A stretch of 32,831 nucleotides of DNA from Nitrospiraceae bacterium (GTDB taxonomy: Bacteria; Nitrospirota; Thermodesulfovibrionia; UBA6902), in the NCBI GenBank assembly GCA_003599425.1, contig QZKC01000096.1:1-32831 (forward strand), written 5' to 3'. The notes beneath the pieces are model-generated. The model was not told where the DNA came from. It saw nothing but the letters and a program-made list of their open reading frames with translations, and did not search any database. A program made the position numbers and the translations under genes. Of this stretch, positions 16,696-23,999 are shown piece by piece (within the stretch, counting starts at the first letter, position 1; every line of letters starts with the position of its first letter).

Positions 16696-17682
16696 ATGTG
16701 CAATGAACACGCATCTATCAAAGGGGCTTATTCTGGTTATCCGGCGTTAAACATTTGCCTTTGTTTGTTGCTTCTTGTTCTTGCCGGACTTCTGGTCCCG
16801 GCAAACAATGCCTATGGGCTGCGGCTCACGCATGTAAAGCACCTTTTTGACCTGACCCAGAGCTTCAAGCAGCCCAGCGACGTCGCCGTATCACATGAAG
16901 GACAGATATACGTTGTGGACGGCGTTAATAACAAGATCAAGGTATTCAACCAGAACGGAAAGTTTTCCTTCTCGTTCGGGCAAAAAGGTTCCGGCAACGG
17001 TGAATTCAACTTCCCGCTTGGAATCTGCGTTGACAGGACTGGCAGGGTATACGTCGCTGACTCAGGCAACAGCAGGGTACAGGCATTTACCACAGCAGGG
17101 AATTATCTCGGCCAGTTAAAACTCCAGTCAAAAAACGGAACCGCTCCGGACCCAACTGATGTGGCTGTTGATCATAACGGAAGGACCCTGTATGCAATTG
17201 ACAACAACAACCATAATGTTCATGCATATAATCTTTCCAATGGAAGGCTGACAGGAATTTATGGATCCCCCGGCGAGGGGAACAGGGAGTTCAGGTATCC
17301 GTTCTTCATCAGCCTCGACAGTGAAGATTATCTCTATATCGTTGATGTCATCAATACCCGTGTTCAGGTACTGAATCCGGAAGGGCTCTATGTGGCGAGC
17401 ATCGGCAAATGGGGAGTTGAAAAAGGGTCATTTTTCAGGCCAAAGGGAGTGGCTCTTGATGCAAAAGACCGTATTTATGTAAGTGACAGCTACATGGGTG
17501 TTATCCAGGTCTTTGACCCCGAGGGAGTGTTCTATTCCACCATAGGCGACCCTGTAACGAACTCCGTCAGGAAGTTTACCACCCCGACAGGCATATATAT
17601 CGACGACAATAACAGGCTCTATGTAGTGGAGATGTTTGCTGAAAAAGTAAGCGTGTATCAGATAGAGAAAGACACTGAATAA
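16696..17682 (+). CDS. Secreted NHL-repeat propeller (cassette II, gene 4)
   Basis: The protein has 328 residues. The start is 3 bases after the trihaem stop with no ribosome site, so it probably depends on coupled translation. A hydrophobic h-region (ICLCLLLLVLAGLLV) ends near AYG-LRL. Six NHL blades follow (QPSDVAVSHEG, FPLGICVD, DPTDVAVD, YPFFISLD, RPKGVALD, TPTGIYID). It has no haem site or enzyme motif. It occupies the same position as the NHL gene of cassette I, directly before the giant cytochrome. Confidence 0.88.
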   Translation: MCNEHASIKGAYSGYPALNICLCLLLLVLAGLLVPANNAYGLRLTHVKHLFDLTQSFKQPSDVAVSHEGQIYVVDGVNNKIKVFNQNGKFSFSFGQKGSGNGEFNFPLGICVDRTGRVYVADSGNSRVQAFTTAGNYLGQLKLQSKNGTAPDPTDVAVDHNGRTLYAIDNNNHNVHAYNLSNGRLTGIYGSPGEGNREFRYPFFISLDSEDYLYIVDVINTRVQVLNPEGLYVASIGKWGVEKGSFFRPKGVALDAKDRIYVSDSYMGVIQVFDPEGVFYSTIGDPVTNSVRKFTTPTGIYIDDNNRLYVVEMFAEKVSVYQIEKDTE

Positions 17683-17709
17683 AATGTTGCGGGATAAAAA
17701 CCCCTTATC

Positions 17710-20235
17710 ATGCGAAAGAAATCAGCAATAAGAGAAAGCGTTTGGAAGGCTGTTATAACGGCTTTCTTAATGCTGATTTTTGCATTCTGTGTTCTGCGCC
17801 CCTTTGATATCGCATCTGCACAGGCCGTTGCCCCCAAAAACCCTGACTCGGCCAAGGAATGCGCGATATGCCATTACAACTGGATAGATACCTTCTTTGT
17901 TCATGGCAGAGGCTCTGACCTCGTTGAATATACAGCAGAGAAGGTTGCGGCAAAACCCGAGATGTGCTTTTCGTGCCATGACGGCAGCGTAGTCGATTCA
18001 CGTGCGCGGGTATATAACGACCACAGGCACAGGATCAATCAGCCTCCTCCTCACGGGATGGAGATACCAAAGATATTCCCGCTGGACCAGGACGGGAAAA
18101 TGCAGTGTTTTACCTGTCATACTGCTCATGGCGTGCCCAGCGATATGAGCATTGAAACGACTATTTTCCTGAGGACATTTAATAACAATTCCGAAATGTG
18201 CCGCATGTGCCACGCCGACAAGACCGGTGGGATTGAAAAGGGGAATCATCCGGTAGATACCACAACTATGGATATACCGAGGCGGCTTTTTGACGGTGGG
18301 GCAAAGGTTGGAGAGAAAAAAAACCAGATCATCTGCGAGACCTGCCATACAGTGCATGGGTCACCGTATGAAAGTTTTCTGGTGGAAAGTGCACGGGATA
18401 CCTCACTCTGTGTTGATTGCCACAGTGACAAAGATATTTTTACTCCGGAGGGAAACAGAAACCATAACCATGTAATCAATGTTGTCCCGGTAAAGACCAA
18501 GATACCTGAAGACCTCACTAAAAAGGGGGCCCGGCTGGGCCGTGAGGGTGAGATCATCTGCCAAACCTGCCACAAGGTCCACAATAACAAGATTGAGAAG
18601 AAGCTGCTTTTAATAAAACAGGACAATAAATCTTCGTTGTGCCTGACCTGCCACACAGACAAGCAGTATATTGCCGACACGAAGCATAACCTCATGCACT
18701 CAGCTCCGGCAGAAAAGAACATGGAAGGGAAAACGGTCGAAGAAGCCGGTATATGTTCAGCCTGTCATCTTCCTCATAAGGACGCACGGAAACCGGGAGA
18801 AGGCACGGATTTCACAACGCAGCTCTGCCTCAGTTGCCACAGCAAGGATAATATAGCAAAGGAATCCATTCCCAAAGATACGACGCACCCTTTGAATGTG
18901 AAATTTTCAAAGGATAAGGATGCCGCGGGAACAGCCGTAATTGACAGGGAAAACTTCTCGCTTCCGCTCTATGAGAGGTCTGGGGTCCAGAATATTGAAG
19001 GAGAGATCACGTGTTCGACATGTCACGACCCTCACAGATGGCAGGCGGATTCCACAAAAGGCGAAATCTCAAAAGAAGTCAAAGGTGACAAGACAACATC
19101 ATTCTTGCGGAAGCCGGCTCCTGAGATATGCAGGGAATGTCACGGGAATAAATTCTATATTGCCAATTCAAAGCATGATATCGGCCTGGTTGCCCCTGAA
19201 GAAAAGAACATCCTTGGACAGGCCCCGAAGGAATCCGATATCTGTGGCTCATGCCATCTTGTGCATGGAGGCGGGAGGGACTATTTATGGGCGCGGGAGG
19301 AGACAAAGATCAAAGGTGAGAACCCTGCTGCGGCCCTCTGTGTCAGATGCCATAATGAAAAAGGCATGGCCAAAAAGAAAGTGATCACGGACTATTCACA
19401 CCCGCTCAATATCTCTCTTTCCGAAAAAGGATTATCCACTACCCTGCCTCTTTACGGCAAAGACGGGAAAGTCTCGCAAAACGGCGTCATGGTCTGTCAG
19501 ACCTGTCATGACCCTCACCGCTGGGACCCTGCAAGAATTATTCAGGAAGACCACTCAAAGACAGAAGGGGACTCGCGCAACAGTTTTCTGAGAACTGAAA
19601 ATTCCCCTTCATCACGTCTCTGTGAAAACTGTCATCAGGAAAATGCCTATGTCCAGAAAACAGATCATGACCTTATAATCACCGCGCCTGATTTCAAAAA
19701 CAGTACAGGACAGGTCCCGTCCGAATCAGGGACCTGCGGCGTTTGCCATCTCGTGCATAACAGTATGATACAGGTGAAACTTTGGGCACAGGGATTTGCA
19801 AAAGGCAGCAGCGTCATGGACATGATGTGCAATTATTGCCATAACACTGCAGGGGTGGCGAAAGATAAAATACCTAAAGTTACATCACATCCCGAAGGGC
19901 AGCTCATTATCAATATTGGCAGGGATGTAAAGAACGCCCCGAACTACTTCCCTCTTTTTGATAAAGATAAAGGAGCCTTTGTAACAGTCGGCAATATCTC
20001 ATGCTCTTCCTGTCATAACGTGCATCAATGGGACCCGAGGTCCCACGTCAAAGGTGATGGGGTCAATATCGAAGGGAGCGCAACGAACAGTTTTCTCAGG
20101 ATGCAGACCTTTAACCTGCTCTGTGTGGACTGCCACGGGCTTGATGCATTATTCAGGTACAAATATTATCATGACCCTGAGGAACGGGTTGAGACCACGC
20201 GGAATCCCTTAATTCCTGTCATAAAAAGCAGGTAG
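17710..20235 (+). CDS. Giant 20-haem cytochrome c (cassette II, gene 5)
   Basis: The protein has 841 residues and 20 CXXCH motifs. The signal peptide (basic MRKK, then a hydrophobic core) ends near ASA-QAV, with no lipobox. The N-terminal part has 8 haems, and the C-terminal part is three tandem 4-haem repeats like those of the 11343-13598 paralogue. The extra two haems come from one added di-haem unit: both CETCHTVHG...CVDCH and CQTCHKVHN...CLTCH are present where the paralogue has one such unit. The C-terminal ends are nearly the same (CxDCHGLDALFRYKY-[FY]-HDPEERVET). No TM helix is present. It is inferred to be a periplasmic or exported electron wire. The last 27 bases overlap the convergent VanZ-like gene. 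Confidence 0.9.
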   Translation: MRKKSAIRESVWKAVITAFLMLIFAFCVLRPFDIASAQAVAPKNPDSAKECAICHYNWIDTFFVHGRGSDLVEYTAEKVAAKPEMCFSCHDGSVVDSRARVYNDHRHRINQPPPHGMEIPKIFPLDQDGKMQCFTCHTAHGVPSDMSIETTIFLRTFNNNSEMCRMCHADKTGGIEKGNHPVDTTTMDIPRRLFDGGAKVGEKKNQIICETCHTVHGSPYESFLVESARDTSLCVDCHSDKDIFTPEGNRNHNHVINVVPVKTKIPEDLTKKGARLGREGEIICQTCHKVHNNKIEKKLLLIKQDNKSSLCLTCHTDKQYIADTKHNLMHSAPAEKNMEGKTVEEAGICSACHLPHKDARKPGEGTDFTTQLCLSCHSKDNIAKESIPKDTTHPLNVKFSKDKDAAGTAVIDRENFSLPLYERSGVQNIEGEITCSTCHDPHRWQADSTKGEISKEVKGDKTTSFLRKPAPEICRECHGNKFYIANSKHDIGLVAPEEKNILGQAPKESDICGSCHLVHGGGRDYLWAREETKIKGENPAAALCVRCHNEKGMAKKKVITDYSHPLNISLSEKGLSTTLPLYGKDGKVSQNGVMVCQTCHDPHRWDPARIIQEDHSKTEGDSRNSFLRTENSPSSRLCENCHQENAYVQKTDHDLIITAPDFKNSTGQVPSESGTCGVCHLVHNSMIQVKLWAQGFAKGSSVMDMMCNYCHNTAGVAKDKIPKVTSHPEGQLIINIGRDVKNAPNYFPLFDKDKGAFVTVGNISCSSCHNVHQWDPRSHVKGDGVNIEGSATNSFLRMQTFNLLCVDCHGLDALFRYKYYHDPEERVETTRNPLIPVIKSR

Positions 20236-20610
20236 CCAGCCCTTTTGAATGAGGAACAATCTCGCAACAAAACTCCCCAGCACTGCTCCGGCAAAATCTG
20301 CTGCCACGTCACCCACTGCAGCATCCCGGCCCGGAACAAAAGACTGGTGTATCTCGTCTATAATGCCATAGAGCAGTGTCAGTAGCAGAGCGGCTGCAAA
20401 GACGTATTTTCTCATGCCGCTTTTGCTTAGTGAAAGATAAAAAAGAAAAGCAAGAGGTGCATATGCCATCGTGTGAATGAACTTATCAGAGTTCCCAGGC
20501 AGTTCGGGCAAGCTAAATGTCTGAGAAGAGAGAAAGAATATTAAAGACATATAACCAATGGTGCCAAGCCAGAGGATAACTGCTGTTCTTATGTTTTCTT
20601 TTTTCTCCAT
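20209..20610 (-). CDS. VanZ-like small membrane protein
   Basis: The protein has 133 residues from ATG 20610. An in-frame ATG at 20649 would add 13 residues before a normal basic n-terminus. Four hydrophobic segments are present. The VanZ signature is visible as FLSSQ, DKFIHTMAYAPLAF, DEIHQSFVPGRDAAVGDVAADFAGAVLG. VanZ-family proteins are polytopic and of largely unknown function; the founding member affects teicoplanin sensitivity. It is downstream of feoB on the same strand and overlaps the 20-haem cytochrome tail to tail. Confidence 0.8.
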   Translation of the reverse strand: MEKKENIRTAVILWLGTIGYMSLIFFLSSQTFSLPELPGNSDKFIHTMAYAPLAFLFYLSLSKSGMRKYVFAAALLLTLLYGIIDEIHQSFVPGRDAAVGDVAADFAGAVLGSFVARLFLIQKGWLPAFYDRN

Positions 20611-20649
20611 ATATATAAAACTAATGTTCTTATATATTAATCCGGACAA

Positions 20650-20697
20650 TGCAATTACACAACAAGACAGTAGGCAGAGACGCCTGCTGTAATTGCC
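20650..20697. other. Nested hairpin between feoB and the VanZ-like gene
   Basis: CAGTAGGC pairs with GCCTGCTG (one G-T pair) around AGAGAC, and the flanking GCAATTACA/TGTAATTGC arms can extend it. No T-run follows on either strand, so it is not a classic terminator. It may stabilise the feoB 3' end or reduce read-through. Confidence 0.35.
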
Positions 20698-20718
20698 ACC
20701 CGGTACAATTTTAGGGGA

Positions 20719-22695
20719 TCAGTTGAAGATTTTCATCCACAAAAGCACTCGATGGAGCACCCCGCCGACCAAGACCGCAAAGGGGAATACAAAAATTGAC
20801 ATAGCAACGGCTGTTCTCATTCCCCGCTCCTTGATGATCATGAACAGATTGGCAATACAGGGAATAAAGAGCGTGATCGTTACGAGGCTTACAACCACCT
20901 GCTCTGTATTCAGCAATCCCTGTTCCTGTAAGGCAAACAGCCCCGCAGCCCCATAATCACGTCTCAGAAATCCCATGATAAATGATGCTGCAGCTATTGA
21001 AGGCAGTCCAAGGATATTGACCACGATCGGCGAGGCTGCTTCCTCCAGGAACGGAATTATTCCCAATTTGTCTGCTACGAACAATATGAACGTACCGAGT
21101 ACAAAAAGCGGCACCGCTTCCCGGAGATACCATTCAATGCGGCTCAAGGTTTTTATCATGACGTTAGAGAACTGGGGCTTGCGTATCGGGGGCAGTTCAA
21201 GAATGAAATCCGTCCTCTGACCCGGGATGACCTTTGAAGCTATGAAACCCACAAACAGTATCACCATAGTCAATATCAGTATCCATATCATCAGCGCCCC
21301 GATCGGCTGCTTGCCGAACATGCCAAGGATGACGCCGATCTGGGCTGAACAGGGAACGCCAAGAGCAAGGAGAAGCGTGACAATGATCCTTTCTTTTCTC
21401 GTATCAAGTATCCTGGTCGTCAGGGTTGCCATGGTGCCGCAGCCGAGGCCGAGGACCATAGGGAGCACAGCCTTTCCGTTCAGTCCCATGGTCTGAAAAA
21501 GCTTGTTCAGCATAGCTGCAAGTCTCGGCAGATATCCGGAATCCTCCATGATCGAAAATGCGATGAAAAATGTGGCGGTTATCGGCAGAATGATCGCAAT
21601 CGCATAAGTAAGCGCCATTGTTATCAGGCCGTAAGGTCCGATAAGAAGCTCCTGCAGCAACTGCACCGGGACCAGGGATGTGACTATTTTTTCCGCCCAG
21701 GGATTCAGATAGACTCCGAAAATAACTTCTTCAAAATAATCAACAAGGACCCCTGCGCCAAGCCTGCCGACAAATTCGTAAAGGACATAGATGACAAATA
21801 TAAGGAAGGGGATTCCCCATACCGGATGTGTCGTGATCTCTCCTATAAGTCCGGCAAGTCCCTTCTTTTCAGCTTCAGCTTTTGTCATCACTTCAGCAGC
21901 AATGCCGTCGACTATTTTGAGTCTCTGCTGGCTTATGGCATAACTTAGCGGTATCGAATATTTTTCAGCCGCCCGGTCCCTGAGCAATTCCATCTCTTTG
22001 ATCTTTTCTGCTGATACGTTCTTAAGGAGCCAGTCTTTTAAGGTCTTGTCACCGGACAATATCATGACAGCAATTGATCGCCTTGATATATTCGACTCCG
22101 GCAGCAGGCGGTCTATCTTTGAAATGTATTCCTCAATATCAGGGTCATAAGAAAAACTGTAATGTGAGACCATGGGATGGATAAATGTTTTTTTAAGTGA
22201 GGATATCCCCTTTTTCTGAACAGCGATCGTCGATACGACCCCGGTCCCAAAAATGCCCGTGAGCTTACTCTCGTCGATCTCGATCCCTCTGTTCAATGCC
22301 TCGTCTTTCATATTCAGGTCAAGGACCAGCGGCACTCCCATCTCGACCAACTGGAGGGTGAGGAAAAGCGACCTTTTGACATTCTTCGCATCCATCACCT
22401 GGATCACCACTTTTGGTTGCTCTTCAAGGAGTATGTCCCGCGTGACTTTCTCGTCCTCGCTCATGGGGATGAGGCTGTTGACGCCGGGGGTATCGACTAC
22501 AAGAAACTTTTCTCTGTGTATGGAGGTTTCGCCTCTGGTAACTTCAACCGTTGTTCCCGGATAATTGGAGACCGTTACATATTTCCCGGTCAGCAGTCCG
22601 AATATGGCGCTTTTCCCCACGTTGGGATTGCCGACAAGGAATATTTTTTCATGGTCGGTTATTATGGCTGTTTTTTTATCGCCGTGTTCATGCAT
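20719..22695 (-). CDS. feoB: FeoB ferrous iron transporter
   Basis: The protein has 658 residues from ATG 22695, which overlaps the fur stop as TAATG. An upstream in-frame ATG at 22722 would overlap fur by 28 bases and is less likely. The N-terminal G domain has GNPNVGKS (G1), NYPGTT, DTPG (G3) and NMKDE (G4). Gate/core transmembrane domains follow, ending with a final helix near LVGGVLHRVLLWM. The first gate region reads GLGCGTMATLTTRILDTRKERI followed by GVPCSAQIG, keeping the two conserved Cys but differing from the Enterobacteria sequence. The protein imports Fe(II) across the inner membrane using GTP. No feoA is adjacent. Coupling to fur and the Fur-like box upstream implies iron regulation. 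Confidence 0.94.
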   Translation of the reverse strand: MHEHGDKKTAIITDHEKIFLVGNPNVGKSAIFGLLTGKYVTVSNYPGTTVEVTRGETSIHREKFLVVDTPGVNSLIPMSEDEKVTRDILLEEQPKVVIQVMDAKNVKRSLFLTLQLVEMGVPLVLDLNMKDEALNRGIEIDESKLTGIFGTGVVSTIAVQKKGISSLKKTFIHPMVSHYSFSYDPDIEEYISKIDRLLPESNISRRSIAVMILSGDKTLKDWLLKNVSAEKIKEMELLRDRAAEKYSIPLSYAISQQRLKIVDGIAAEVMTKAEAEKKGLAGLIGEITTHPVWGIPFLIFVIYVLYEFVGRLGAGVLVDYFEEVIFGVYLNPWAEKIVTSLVPVQLLQELLIGPYGLITMALTYAIAIILPITATFFIAFSIMEDSGYLPRLAAMLNKLFQTMGLNGKAVLPMVLGLGCGTMATLTTRILDTRKERIIVTLLLALGVPCSAQIGVILGMFGKQPIGALMIWILILTMVILFVGFIASKVIPGQRTDFILELPPIRKPQFSNVMIKTLSRIEWYLREAVPLFVLGTFILFVADKLGIIPFLEEAASPIVVNILGLPSIAAASFIMGFLRRDYGAAGLFALQEQGLLNTEQVVVSLVTITLFIPCIANLFMIIKERGMRTAVAMSIFVFPFAVLVGGVLHRVLLWMKIFN

Positions 22696-23162
22696 TATTT
22701 CTTTCTCTGTCTTTCTCCGCATACATTGCAGTAACCGTAAAACTCCATCTTGTGTGTAACTATCCGGAATCCGAACTCCCCGGCGATCTTTTCCTGCAGG
22801 CGCTCAAGTTTCAGATCTTCAAACTCTGTGATCGACCCGCAGTTAATACAGATGAGATGATCGTGATGGTCCTCGGCAGAGAGCGGTTCATATCGTGTGA
22901 GGTTGTCTGCAAACACCCTTTCAGTCGCAAGTCCGGACTTTGCGAGGAGTTTCAAGGTCCTGTATACGGTCGTAAAGCCAATGTCCCTGTGCTTTCTGCT
23001 GACCTTTTTGTACATCTCTTCGGCTGTAATGTGCTCTCCGCTTTTGAGAAATTCATCAGCAATGATATCCCGCTGCCGGGTAGACTTAAATCCTCGCTGT
23101 TTCAGAAAAGCCTTAAGCTTCTCTTTTCTATCGATAGTATTTCCCCCTTTTGTCTGAGGCAT
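22695..23162 (-). CDS. fur: Fur-family ferric uptake regulator
   Basis: The protein has 155 residues. The winged-helix domain (about 12-90) includes RGFKSTRQRDIIADEFL, HITAEEMYKKV and GFTTVYRTLKLLAKSGL. The dimerisation domain carries DHHDHLICINCGSITEFED and a C-terminal CNVCGE, supplying the regulatory metal site and a Cys4 zinc site. The HHDH and T-V-Y-R-T-L pattern fits Fur or PerR; the operon with feoB favours iron control. No ribosome site precedes the ATG. The predicted promoter puts the transcript start at the ATG itself, suggesting a leaderless mRNA. Confidence 0.92.
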   Translation of the reverse strand: MPQTKGGNTIDRKEKLKAFLKQRGFKSTRQRDIIADEFLKSGEHITAEEMYKKVSRKHRDIGFTTVYRTLKLLAKSGLATERVFADNLTRYEPLSAEDHHDHLICINCGSITEFEDLKLERLQEKIAGEFGFRIVTHKMEFYGYCNVCGERQRKK

Positions 23163-23168
23163 GTATTA

Positions 23169-23219
23169 ACGATAGCAGAAAGCAGCCGACACTGTCAAGG
23201 AAATTGAAATTCATTTTCA
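23169..23219 (-). promoter_or_regulatory. fur-feoB promoter with Fur-like box
   Basis: On the minus strand, TTGACA (plus positions 23193-23198) and TATCGT (23169-23174) are 18 bases apart. Immediately upstream of the -35 is TGAAAAT-G-AATTTCA (23205-23219), a 7-1-7 inverted repeat matching 11 of 14 positions of TGATAAT-N-ATTATCA. The transcript start would fall near 23162, the fur ATG. The arrangement suggests iron-responsive autoregulation. Confidence 0.6.
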
Positions 23220-23285
23220 TTTAACGTGTCTAAGTTACTGGAGTTTCCTTACAGCAAGGCCATGGTGATCTCAAACAAAAGAGGG

Positions 23286-23322
23286 AAAAGCCCTGCCAGT
23301 TGCATTTACTGACAGGGCTTTT
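23286..23322. terminator. Terminator after the ferredoxin gene (bidirectional shape)
   Basis: AAAAGCCCTG (23286-23295) pairs with CAGGGCTTTT (23313-23322), with an inner CAGT/ACTG extension around a short loop. It has T-runs on both strands. It lies about 45 bases after the ferredoxin stop and insulates the fur promoter. Confidence 0.85.
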
Positions 23323-23365
23323 ATGGTTTTTTATCCCTGCGACCAAGTTGCAGGGCCGGAAATTT

Positions 23366-23551
23366 TTACTCGAAAGATATTGCCTCTGACGGGCAGGTAT
23401 CTGCGGCTTCCTGGCAATCACACGTGTCGCACTTGTCTTCTGCCTTCACAAATGCCTTTCCGTCATCGCCAAGTTCAAAGACCTCGGGACACAATTCAAC
23501 ACATGTGCCGCATCCAGTGCACGCGTCATAATCAACTACCGGTTTCTTCAT
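23366..23551 (-). CDS. Small ferredoxin
   Basis: The protein has 61 residues, with ribosome site TAGGAGGT 4 bases before ATG. The N-terminal motif CTGCGTCVELCP binds a [4Fe-4S] or [3Fe-4S] cluster. The distal half has CDTCDCQEAADTCP, with a Cys before PSEAI closing the first cluster and two or three extra Cys (DKCDTCDC) that could form a disulfide or part of a second site. Acidic composition suits a soluble electron carrier of the Desulfovibrio ferredoxin I/Thermotoga type. It is monocistronic, between a 118-base gap downstream of the cupin gene and its own terminator. Confidence 0.88.
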   Translation of the reverse strand: MKKPVVDYDACTGCGTCVELCPEVFELGDDGKAFVKAEDKCDTCDCQEAADTCPSEAISFE

Positions 23552-23669
23552 ATCTACCTCCTAAAATGATTGGATATTTAGTCTGGTTCATCAGACGGTT
23601 AAGGATTCTGCATTTCAGAAAACATGATACCACATTTTACCATAATAATTCGCACCCGAGGACCTCTTC

Positions 23670-23984
23670 CTACTCCACCGGGGTCACAACGGCCATGACC
23701 ACAAGTTTCTGTCCCTTGTCTGCGTTAAAGCCATGCGGTATCATGGGATCACAGGTGATACAGGTCTTCTCGTCTGCTTCGATCTTTTCATCTCCAACAG
23801 TGAAAGTGCCTTTCCCCTCCACAACGTACATAAGGAGCCTCATAGGCGCCTTATGGGGATCGAGTTTCTGTCCTGGTTCAAGGCACATGAGGGCAATCCT
23901 CATCTCGGGTGAATCAAAAAGCATTTCCCTGGATATCTTGTCAGGCTTGAACTTTATTAACTTCTTCAGATCGATTATTTCCAT
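23670..23984 (-). CDS. Small single-domain cupin protein
   Basis: The protein has 104 residues. The start at 23984 is set by GGAGGG 5 bases upstream; the in-frame ATG four codons earlier overlaps that site. The cupin core shows PGQKLDPHKAPMRLLMYVVEGKGTFTVGDE and a second strand pair with DPMIPHGFNADKG, leaving only partial metal ligands (HxxxM..., H). No substrate can be assigned. It begins 15 bases after the polyferredoxin stop, so it is in the same transcript. The 118 bases between this gene and the ferredoxin gene show nothing else. Confidence 0.8.
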   Translation of the reverse strand: MEIIDLKKLIKFKPDKISREMLFDSPEMRIALMCLEPGQKLDPHKAPMRLLMYVVEGKGTFTVGDEKIEADEKTCITCDPMIPHGFNADKGQKLVVMAVVTPVE

Positions 23985-23999
23985 ATTTCCCTCCATATT

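Noticed and set aside
22551-23207. Plus-strand open frame of 218 residues
   Set aside because: It is antisense to fur and the start of feoB, both unmistakable, and has no start signal.
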